From Chitinophagaceae bacterium (GTDB taxonomy: Bacteria > Bacteroidota > Bacteroidia > Chitinophagales > UBA10324): a stretch of DNA of 64,000 nt. The translations under genes were made by a program, and so were the position numbers. The DNA lies in assembly GCA_016704325.1 (NCBI GenBank), contig JADJAG010000008.1, positions 62,001-126,000 of the forward strand, given 5' to 3'. Shown here one piece after another: positions 1-8,700 of this stretch (position 1 is its first letter; every line of letters begins with the position of its first letter). The notes beneath the pieces are model-generated. The model ran no database searches. It was not told the origin of the DNA and was given only the letters and a program-made list of their open reading frames with translations.

Positions 1-158
1 CATTACGATAAGTCATTTAACGAAGGTAATTTTTTTTGAATGTCAATAGGGAAAACTACTTTTGAATTATTTGGTATGCTATAGATTAGCTGGAATTTCT
101 TCAATTTTTAAGATGAATGTCATGCAAAAGAATATTGGATTTTGAGCTTTGAATAGTT
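1..158. other. AT-rich non-coding stretch
   Basis: No convincing reading frame, RNA gene or hairpin is visible here. It is AT-rich and leads directly into the decayed first unit of the 85-bp repeat array. Confidence 0.5.
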
Positions 159-715
159 AGCAAGTTTTTTTTGATAATGGGGGAATTGCTTCAAACAAGA
201 TTGATGAGTGCTTTTATTTGTGTTTTTGTGGCTATCGTTTTTGAAACCACGGAGGCACAAAGGCGGAGTTGCATCAGACAAGATCTATGATCATTTTTCA
301 TTCTATTCTTTTGTTACCATTTTTGAAACCACAGAGTACACAGAGGTGGAATCGCATCAGAGTAGATCTACAACTATTTTTCTCTGTGCTCTCCGTGGTT
401 ACTTTTTTTGAAACCACAGAGGACACAGAGGTGGAATTGCATTGAACAAGATCTATTTGTATTTTTCTCTGTGCTCTCCGTGGTTACCTTTTTTGAAACC
501 ACAGAGTACACAGAGGTGGAATCGCATCAGATAAGTTCTACAAATATTTTTCTCTGTGTTCTCCGTGGTTACCTTTTTTGAAACCACAGAGGACGCAGAG
601 GTGGAATTGCATTGAACAAGATCTATTTGTATTTTTCTCTGTGCTCTCCGTGGTTACCTTTTTTGAAACCACAGAGTACACAGAGATGGAATTCTAAAGA
701 TTATTTTTCATTTGT
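159..715. repeat. Tandem array of 85-bp hairpin-forming units
   Basis: Units start near 159, 243, 325, 410, 495, 580 and 665. The four central units (325-664) are exactly 85 bp each. Each central unit begins GAAACCACAGAG and ends with CTCCGTGGTTACC plus a T-run. Its two roughly 19-nt arms are near-perfect inverted repeats, so every unit can fold into a hairpin. Units alternate between a GAGTACACAGAG type (325, 495, 665) and a GAGGACRCAGAG type (410, 580), giving a 170-bp higher-order repeat whose two copies differ at about 7 positions. The outer units (159, 243, 665 onward) have lost their right arms. The 67-codon frame at 208-411 is made of repeat sequence and is not a gene. Confidence 0.9.
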
Positions 716-961
716 TCATTCGTTAGGAGTTCTTAAGCAAAAGGAAGGTGTGCTATTCTTTAAATCAAAATATTTTTAAGCGGTAGTCATTGGTTCTATC
801 TGAGTCGTTCATGCATTGCTTTTACTTTCTATTGAGTAATAGCGAATTTGGTTCTTCAATATGAATCCACCCTATCCACTTAATTCGCACACTTTAACTA
901 TCAGATGAATAGTTGATTTTTTTATGATTGGGTTTTGGAGCAATTCTGTTAGGTTTGTTGG
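716..961. other. Non-coding spacer before ribD
   Basis: AT-rich spacer between the repeat array and ribD. It presumably carries the ribD promoter, but I could not assign clear -33/-7 elements and see no FMN riboswitch. A minus-strand frame running from ribD into this spacer (872-1099) is a shadow. Confidence 0.4.
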
Positions 962-1999
962 ATGCAGTTTGATGATGCACTTTATATGAGAAGATGCCTT
1001 GAGCTGGCGCTGAACGGTAGTGGCACCGTGGCGCCAAATCCTATGGTGGGCTGCGTGATTGTAAATGAAAACAACATCATTGGTGAAGGGTTTCATCAAT
1101 TATTTGGAGGACCTCATGCTGAAGTGCATGCCATTCAATCTGTGCATGACGGCAATAAATCCTTGTTGCAAAATGCTACGCTATATGTAAATCTTGAACC
1201 CTGCTCGCATACGGGAAAGACACCACCTTGTTCTCAACTGATCATTGATCATCAGATTCCCCGTATTGTGATTGGCACTATAGATCCCAATCCATTGGTA
1301 GCAGGTAGTGGAATTAAGCAGCTAGCAGAAGCCGGATGTAAGGTGAAGGTAGGTGTACTGGAAACAGCGTCGAAGGAACTCAACCGGCGATTCTTCACCT
1401 GGTTTGAAAAAAAACGACCTTATGTTATTTTGAAATGGGCACAAACGATTGATGGTAAAATTGGCCTGAAAGATCAAACCGTGCCGGTCAGCAATCATTA
1501 TACAAAATCACTGACCCACAAATGGCGCAGCGAAGAAGCCTGTATCCTGGTAGGCACCAATACCGTCTCTACTGACAATCCAAAACTTGATGCAAGGCAT
1601 TGGAATCAACGGCATCCTGTTCGCATTGTGCTTGATCAGCAACTTCGGTTGTCTCCTACCCTTCATGTTTTTGACAAGAGCATTCCCACAATCATTATAA
1701 CAGGACAAATCAAAGAATCGGTTCCTAACCTCGAATATGTTACTATTGATTTCAAATCTGATATAGCCGGACAGATACTTCAAAAACTTTATGAACGCAA
1801 TCTTCAATCCGTGTTCATAGAAGGTGGTGCCTTACTGTTACAAACTTTTATTGATAGCGGGTGCTGGGATGAGGCGCGGGTATTCATCGCACCCTCCATA
1901 TTGCCGGCTGGTATAAATGCACCTCAAATTAATGAGATCCCAGTTTCCACTACCGAAATAGAAGATAATACGTTACATCTATACAGGCACAACCAATGA
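962..1999 (+). CDS. ribD: Bifunctional riboflavin biosynthesis deaminase/reductase RibD
   Basis: This cytosolic enzyme catalyses two consecutive steps of riboflavin synthesis: deamination of the pyrimidine made from GTP, then NADPH-dependent reduction of the ribosyl side chain. The N-terminal cytidine-deaminase-like half shows the zinc site HAE at residues 52-54 and the cysteines of PCSHTGKTPPC at 81 and 90. The C-terminal reductase half runs from about residue 150 to 340 (start WAQTIDGKIG, later FIEGGALLLQTF). At 345 aa the length is typical. The ATG start places the deaminase motif at the expected distance. The stop overlaps the next ATG as ATGA, so the two genes are likely cotranscribed and translationally coupled. 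No other rib gene is nearby. Confidence 0.96.
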   Translation: MQFDDALYMRRCLELALNGSGTVAPNPMVGCVIVNENNIIGEGFHQLFGGPHAEVHAIQSVHDGNKSLLQNATLYVNLEPCSHTGKTPPCSQLIIDHQIPRIVIGTIDPNPLVAGSGIKQLAEAGCKVKVGVLETASKELNRRFFTWFEKKRPYVILKWAQTIDGKIGLKDQTVPVSNHYTKSLTHKWRSEEACILVGTNTVSTDNPKLDARHWNQRHPVRIVLDQQLRLSPTLHVFDKSIPTIIITGQIKESVPNLEYVTIDFKSDIAGQILQKLYERNLQSVFIEGGALLLQTFIDSGCWDEARVFIAPSILPAGINAPQINEIPVSTTEIEDNTLHLYRHNQ

Positions 2000-2868
2000 T
2001 TCCGCTGCTACTCAGTATTTGTTGTTCAACCTATTTAGTGGTGCTGTTCAGGTATTTCAAGAATCATCACATAGATGCCAGGCAGGCAATTGTTGCAAAC
2101 TACATCACCTGTGTCATTACCGGAATAGTCATAAGTGGTGATGTTCCTGATGCACAAATAATCTATCAGGACTGGTTTCCCATCACCTTATTTCTGGGTT
2201 GTTCCTTTTACTTTATTTTCAACCTCATGGCATTTGTGTCCGCGAATATCGGCATCACACTCACATCGGTATCCGGAAAAATATCCATGGTAATACCGGT
2301 CACGATTGCCGTTTATCTCTACGGCCAGGAATTAACTTTCCTAAAAGTTTCGGCAATGATTCTTGCTTTGATAGCTGTATACCTGACGTCCAAAGTGCCG
2401 GAAAAAAATCAACAGGCATTACATGCAAAAGGATTGTTGCTTGCATTTTTGATTTTTATTGGGAGCGGCATTAATGATGCAGTGATTAACTATGCATTTT
2501 TCTATTTTTTGCAACCGTCAGAGTTTGCACTTTTTAACATATCCATCTTTGCAATAGCAGCAACTGCCGGAATATTTACGCTGCTCGTTTATTCCCTGTT
2601 TTATAAATCAACTCTTTCAATTAAGTCTATTGCAGGCGGAATACTCCTCGGCATTCCCAATTACTTTTCCATGTTATTTCTGTTGAAGGCATTGGCAATC
2701 CCGGGATGGGAAAGTTCCGTCATCTTCCCGATAAACAACATGGGCATTGTTATACTTACCGCCGTCTGCGGGTTATTATTATTCCGTGAGAAATTTTCCA
2801 AAACAAATATTGCCGGTATCCTGCTTGCATTGATTGCCATATCACTTATGATTGGTGCAGAGCGTTAG
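1996..2868 (+). CDS. EamA/DMT-family membrane transporter
   Basis: A 290-aa inner-membrane protein with about ten hydrophobic segments arranged as two EamA halves, the usual drug/metabolite transporter layout. The second half ends with NMGIVILTAVCGLLLFREK, in which the REK after a transmembrane helix is typical of EamA repeats. The start codon overlaps the ribD stop by 4 bp. The substrate cannot be read from the sequence. Coupling to ribD could hint at a flavin or flavin-precursor role, but this pairing may be fortuitous. Confidence 0.85.
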   Translation: MIPLLLSICCSTYLVVLFRYFKNHHIDARQAIVANYITCVITGIVISGDVPDAQIIYQDWFPITLFLGCSFYFIFNLMAFVSANIGITLTSVSGKISMVIPVTIAVYLYGQELTFLKVSAMILALIAVYLTSKVPEKNQQALHAKGLLLAFLIFIGSGINDAVINYAFFYFLQPSEFALFNISIFAIAATAGIFTLLVYSLFYKSTLSIKSIAGGILLGIPNYFSMLFLLKALAIPGWESSVIFPINNMGIVILTAVCGLLLFREKFSKTNIAGILLALIAISLMIGAER

Positions 2869-3052
2869 CATCGGTAAGGGAATGATTCAGAAAAGTCATT
2901 TATCATTTCCGGGTTCATGCATCGGCTTCGCCCGGGGTTCGTCGCACCATCAGCCTTTAAACAAACTAAGCATGTAGGGAGTCTAAGGTTTTGATATTAT
3001 GCAATCTCATGAAAAAGCCAATCGTCATTTCCAGTCACCTTTTTAGGGTTTA

Positions 3053-3328
3053 TTATTTTTCAGTATGCCTATTTTCTTCAAGCAACCTGAGAATCTCATC
3101 CTGTGGTAATGCCGTTATCTGAAATCTTTTATTGGGATGTGTATGGCCACTCACCAAAACAATTGTTGCCTTTGGAATTTTCAACAACTTTGAAAGTGCC
3201 CTGATCACTTCTTCATTCGCCTTGCCATCAACCGGAGGCGATTTAACCTTCATTACCCAATGGCCTGTACTGTCTTTTAAAAGCAGGTTTACTTTGCTAT
3301 TTGGTTTTATTTTGATCTGAAGGTTCAT
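3053..3328 (-). CDS. DUF167 (YggU-type) family protein
   Basis: Small conserved protein of about 91 aa, typical of the DUF167 family of unknown function. Family features visible are the opening basic strand IKIKPNSKV, VKSPPVDGKANEEVI, and a C-terminal VSGHTHPNKRFQI segment. I chose the ATG at 3326-3328. The longer frame starts with TTG at 3376 and adds 16 residues not expected in the family. It lies directly downstream of tamL on the same strand and may be the last gene of that operon. Confidence 0.85.
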   Translation of the reverse strand: MNLQIKIKPNSKVNLLLKDSTGHWVMKVKSPPVDGKANEEVIRALSKLLKIPKATIVLVSGHTHPNKRFQITALPQDEILRLLEENRHTEK

Positions 3329-3376
3329 TTGAATCGGTTTACTTTTCAAGATATACAGATAAGTCTGCCATTGCAA

Positions 3377-5719
3377 TCAGAACGGATAACTGATACCAAA
3401 ATTGAGGAGGATGTTATTTCGATCATATTCATTGGATCCAAAGGGATCAAACTTCCATCCGTTATTTTCCGTAACGTAGGGTATTCGCAAAGGTGTGGCA
3501 AAGTCAAATCGTATAATCAGGTAAGTGAGATCGAGCCGAAGTCCGACACCTGCATCCACGGCTAACTGTTTATAAAACTGGTTGAAACGAAAAACACCTT
3601 CTTCACCATATAGCTTGGTGCTTTGCATCCAAATATTACCGGCTTCTCCAAACAATGCTCCCTTCAGATAACCCACAATGGGAAAGCGGTATTCCATAGT
3701 TAGTGTAAGCTTAATATCTCCTAACTGATTGTAAAAGCCAACGCTATCCAGGTCTTCATCATGATAGATACCGGGTCCGACGGAACGTGATCGAAAGCCC
3801 CTAAGGTCATTTACACCACCCGCTGAAAATCCTTTATAATAAGGCATTACATCACCATTTCCATAGGGCAACCCAATACCTGAAAAAATGCGGGAGGCAA
3901 GCTTTGACTGTTTCCCCAATGCCAGGTAATACCGGAAATCTAAGGATGTCCAGCCATACTGTGAATAAGGATTGGAAAAAAGTTCAAACGGATTCTCCGG
4001 AGTACCCTTTTCCGTCTGGAACAAACTCTGGAGCGCATAAACAGTATTTCCGGAAAACTCAAGTGACCCTTTAAAATAAACCGGATTTCTGTTTTTGCCG
4101 GTAACCTGGTTACTGAATGTATAGGAATATCCGATACCCAATACAAACTGCCGGTCGAAGCTTTCCTGTAAGGCTTGATTCTCATTCAATATCGAATCAT
4201 AGGCCGCTGTGGTTTGTGTTGTATTTACAAAGTTGATAAGGATCGGTGTAAGGGTATGCTCTTTAGTTATGGACTCTTTCCAATTGTATCCGAAGGTAAG
4301 TTCGAACGAATTAAGCAGGTAATAGCCTTCCCTGTTTTCAATGGTATAGCCGGCTTCAATTTTTGTCTTTGGAATAAACACGCTATACGTACGGGGCATG
4401 TGAAAAGGCACCAGAAATTTAGGAAAAATCAACTGAGGGGTAACACCAAATTCAAAGGCCTGCAATGGCGGCAGGTCACGTGATATCTGCACTTCATAAT
4501 TGCCGTTAAAATTTAACACAAACAACTCTGCCCCTCTAAAAATATTCCGGTTCCGGTTGCTGAGATTTAATCCCGGTCCGGCAAAACCGTTATCCTTCAC
4601 AATACCCTGTACTTCTCCCCTAAGCGAGTACTTTGGAATAGTGGTGAGATAAATATTACCATTTAACCATCCGGGGCGTGTGGTGTCTTGTTCAAACTTG
4701 ATATTTGCATATTTAAAAACACCTAAACCCATCATCCTCCTGATCGTTATGTTATAATCACGGGAATCGTAGACCTCTCCTTTGTCAAAATATATATTAT
4801 CTACAATTACTTCAGGACGAAAAAGGTGTTTGGAGGAGATGTAATAGACACTATCTACCATCACTGTGTCGGTGCCTCTTTTGTCGGAAGCTTTTGGGTT
4901 CAGTGTATAGTCAGGAAAAACAAAGATGTCGCCTACCCGGTAATAGTCAAGTGCTTCCTTCGGAACATTTTTCTTAATATCCACATACATGTTGCACCGG
5001 TGATCACCGATAGTAGTATCAACCCGTACGATGATAAAATCAGGGTTGAAATAAAAATAACCTTCCCTGCCCAGGAGATCATCAATCCTGTTTCGCTCAT
5101 TACTGATGGTTTGCAAATTGTATTGTTCGCCCGGTTTCAGGAGGCTGCTATCTTTTGTTTCATCCATTTTTTTCGATATCCTGCCTGTGATTTCAGGAAA
5201 AAAGACTGAGTCAATTATAAAACCTTCGGCGACCCTGGCATAATAAACAACGGTAGCTTTCTGATTCTTAATGATGATCGTGTCGGTGACATCACTTCTG
5301 AAATGCCCATAGGTAGTAAGGCGGTTTTGCATAAGCAAACTTGTACGCCTGGTATCCAGTTGACTCAACAAAACGGGAGGCTCTCCCACATTATATTTCA
5401 TCCAATATTTGAATCCCCTTTCCTTCCTGGGTTCTTTTACCCTATTATGAATGGCAAGCTTTAATCTTCCACCAAGAAATTTTTTATTGGGTGATGGAAT
5501 CATGACAGACTCCATGGAGGAAAGTGCCTCCTTTGAAGTAATCCTCTTTGATGAATCAACCAGCACTATTTCACCTTTTACATAAAGCGCTTCACCATCT
5601 GCGAGGAATTTGGTGTTGCTGCAGGATGCACAGCATATCAAAACAAATAATGTACAGGTTACTACAGGCATCCTGCAGAACCATCCATTATTATATTTAA
5701 TTGCCGAAATCATCTTCAA
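3377..5719 (-). CDS. tamL: TamL-type outer membrane assembly lipoprotein (BamA/TamA superfamily)
   Basis: A 780-aa outer membrane protein with an N-terminal lipoprotein-type signal (hydrophobic stretch ending in CASC near residue 33), POTRA-like repeats in the first half and a D15/Omp85 beta-barrel in the second. The barrel shows the DLRGFRSRSVGPG segment near residue 640 and ends in a C-terminal Phe (GISYPF), the usual outer-membrane insertion signature. Lipidated TamA homologues named TamL are known in Bacteroidota and pair with TamB. Here tamB lies 33 bp upstream on the same strand, which supports the assignment. The start could be either early Met. The gene name follows the context and is not tested. 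Confidence 0.85.
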   Translation of the reverse strand: MKMISAIKYNNGWFCRMPVVTCTLFVLICCASCSNTKFLADGEALYVKGEIVLVDSSKRITSKEALSSMESVMIPSPNKKFLGGRLKLAIHNRVKEPRKERGFKYWMKYNVGEPPVLLSQLDTRRTSLLMQNRLTTYGHFRSDVTDTIIIKNQKATVVYYARVAEGFIIDSVFFPEITGRISKKMDETKDSSLLKPGEQYNLQTISNERNRIDDLLGREGYFYFNPDFIIVRVDTTIGDHRCNMYVDIKKNVPKEALDYYRVGDIFVFPDYTLNPKASDKRGTDTVMVDSVYYISSKHLFRPEVIVDNIYFDKGEVYDSRDYNITIRRMMGLGVFKYANIKFEQDTTRPGWLNGNIYLTTIPKYSLRGEVQGIVKDNGFAGPGLNLSNRNRNIFRGAELFVLNFNGNYEVQISRDLPPLQAFEFGVTPQLIFPKFLVPFHMPRTYSVFIPKTKIEAGYTIENREGYYLLNSFELTFGYNWKESITKEHTLTPILINFVNTTQTTAAYDSILNENQALQESFDRQFVLGIGYSYTFSNQVTGKNRNPVYFKGSLEFSGNTVYALQSLFQTEKGTPENPFELFSNPYSQYGWTSLDFRYYLALGKQSKLASRIFSGIGLPYGNGDVMPYYKGFSAGGVNDLRGFRSRSVGPGIYHDEDLDSVGFYNQLGDIKLTLTMEYRFPIVGYLKGALFGEAGNIWMQSTKLYGEEGVFRFNQFYKQLAVDAGVGLRLDLTYLIIRFDFATPLRIPYVTENNGWKFDPFGSNEYDRNNILLNFGISYPF

Positions 5720-5752
5720 TTCTTCAATCTGTTTATTTCTATAGGTTTAAGA

Positions 5753-8700
5753 TTACTTGTCCTTTACTTCCTGTCCTGTTTCTTTCCGTTTTTTCCGTTC
5801 TGCTGCAGCCTCCTTTCTCGCAGTAAAGAGCTGACGCAAGGAATTGTAGTCACGGTTGTAGATCCATGACAGTGAGGTTTCTATTGCCTGACCTTCGAAA
5901 GCTCCCTCATACGTGCTTTTCCGTGACAAATTAAGCCTGGTGCGGCCATCCGCTTTTAAAAGATATTCCAGCGAAAAGTCACCACTGATGTCACTTGGTT
6001 TCGCTGAAAAAGTTTCACTCCCGCCAATATCAAAATTGGTACCCACATAAATCTGCAAACGATCGTTAAAAAGTTGTTCGCGTACCCCAACGTTCATCTG
6101 TGTTTTTTCTTCCTCCACACCCGAAGAATAATCTGTAACTGATTTCAGGTCGAAGCTGAGATCCACTCCTTTTATATATTGCCCTGATAGCCTGTTAAGC
6201 TGGCTTGACATCAGGCTGCTTACGCTGTTTTTTGCAAGGTCGTTGATATACTCACTTGCCCCGGTGCCTGCTGTTGGATCCTCTGCGACAAAGGTTCCGA
6301 GCACCATCAGGGAGAAGACCTGCTTATTCATTTCACCTTCCAATTTTTGCAATTCCAACAACTTTGCATCAACCATACCATCCAATGCGCCGGCATCTTT
6401 TGGATCAAGCTGAATATCGAAAGAGATTTCCGGCTCCAGCAATTTATCCTGCATGATCAGGTACACATCAAAGTCAAGCGGATTCTTGTATTGCGCCTGT
6501 TGTTCTTCAGAGGAACCTGCAACCTGCGCTCCTATTAAAGGATAGGGGGAGGTACGCACATCCATGTGGCCTTTTATATCTATATCGGCGTTGATTAAAT
6601 CACCACTCCAGTTAATGAAGCTGCCTTTTTCCAATACAAATTGTTTCTTCACGAGTTCATATAAAGTGAGGCTATAATTACCCTGTGAAATTTCGTAACG
6701 GCCGCTGAGTGACATTCTGCCGGATGGTGCAATTTCAAAATTGAAAGATCCATTGCCATTTACCGTAAGCTTATCGCCTGCAACAGGATCTACTATAATT
6801 GTAAACTGACTTTTATCATTCACCTCAGCAATTACCGTAATACTATAGCCTGAAAGTAATGGCTCCTCTTCATTTTCCTCCATCAACAATAAATTCAAGC
6901 GCTGATCCATATCGATAAACTCAACCAGTCCCTCTTCAGAATTGAAAGAAGTATCAAAACGCTGATAGATATAATTGAAATCGCTTCCTTCGCGGAGTTT
7001 TAGTGCGATGTTAATCTCCGGTTGTTTTATGCTTCCCCGAATGCTTGCCAGAAAATCAAGCCTGATCATCCCATAGTATTCTGACTTTACCTCTTTCGTA
7101 GAATTCATGGCCACAAAATCTGTCGCTTTTGCGTTGAGGGCAAACTGATAGTCAATATAGTCGGTCGTATATAAGTTTCCATTGAGAAACGCCTTATTTC
7201 CCAATGGATCAATGACAGCGAAGGAATTGAACTGAATACCTGAATCGTCCAGCGTTACCGGTTCACTTCCAAGCATCAGTTCAGAATTGGTATAGGAAAC
7301 AATAAAGCGCGCACTATCGAAACGTATGATTCCATTAATCGATGGTGCGTCAGTAGTTCCTCTTATGCGCAACTTACCGTTCATGGAGCCCTTCAGATCG
7401 CGGAGGTAAGGCCGGGCAAAGGGTTCAACCAATGAAAAAGCAGCACTGTCTATATCTGCATCAAAATGCAGTTCCTTTACATTTCCTTCCACTTTATAGT
7501 ATCCATCTAAAGCGATTCCGTTTCCGGCACCCAGCAATCCAAGCTTAATATCATACAATCCTTTTTCTTCATTCACAGCATTGAGTTCCAGGTTGCCATA
7601 CTTCTTTCCTAAAACGGAAAGCCCCTGAACATCCAGGTCAGCACTGAAAGTGGAGGTCTTCATATCATTTAACAGAAAATTTCCATTCACCAGGCCGGAC
7701 AATAATTGTTCTGAAGAATCTGCGATGCCTGATAACATGCCTAAATCAAAATTGCTGAATGAAAAGTCAAGCGGTGCGCCGGCAACATCACCGACACTTT
7801 GTATTTTGATGTAACTGCTATCATTATAAATTTTCATGTCATGTGCCATTACACCATCAGCGCCATATTGAAAATAGTTGTCGGGCTCTACCGACCAGCG
7901 CACATTGTTGAAGACGAGTTGATCCGGCCAAATATGCAAGCGATAGTTTTCGCCCCTGGTTGAAAGTGATCCTCCCAGCAGCAAGGCCGTGTCTTGTTCA
8001 GTAGGTGCAACTGATAAAAATGCCGTGATTGAATCATGTTGTAAATATCCTTTCAAAGAAACTCCTTCCAGAACCAACGTATCTTTTTGTATGCGATCTG
8101 CAGTAATGCTGTAGTTCAGCTTTTCAGGATCGGATGAGGCAGACAGCACAAGCGAGTCTGATACAATACCGGAATAATTTGCATCAATCTGTGTTGAAGT
8201 TAATTCCAGTTTTTTTGACTTGCTGTCAAATGAACCTGTGATGACGACAGGGTTTAGATCATTAAGACCACTGACAAAAAATGGCAGCAAATCCATATTA
8301 TCATGAATGCTGACATCAAAATCAAATTGCTGACTGCCCAGCGTATCCGCTTCCCGGTAGGCTTGCCTGTTGAAGTAGTAGTTAAAATGATTTACCAGCA
8401 TCGGGATGCCAACGGTTGCACTCGCTGTGCCACGGTAGTTTGCATCAACAACCGGCGAACGCAATTTCCAGTCATACTTCCCTTCAATGGAAGTAGCTAA
8501 AAGTTCGATGGAATCGAGGGTGAGCAATTGATCCCTGGCTGCAACAGTAGCACCTGTAACTGCAATGTGGCCATTCATACTTCTCAGGTCGTTCCCGGTA
8601 AAGTTGCCGGCTATATTTCCTGCAAATTTTAATTCCTGATCGTAGAGGTTAAGTTCCTGAAGATCCAGGTAGGTAATATCGAGGTTAAAGTTGTGTTCAG

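Noticed and set aside
208..411. 67-codon plus-strand ORF in the opening array
   Set aside because: It consists of the 85-bp repeat units and changes with them; no protein-like pattern.
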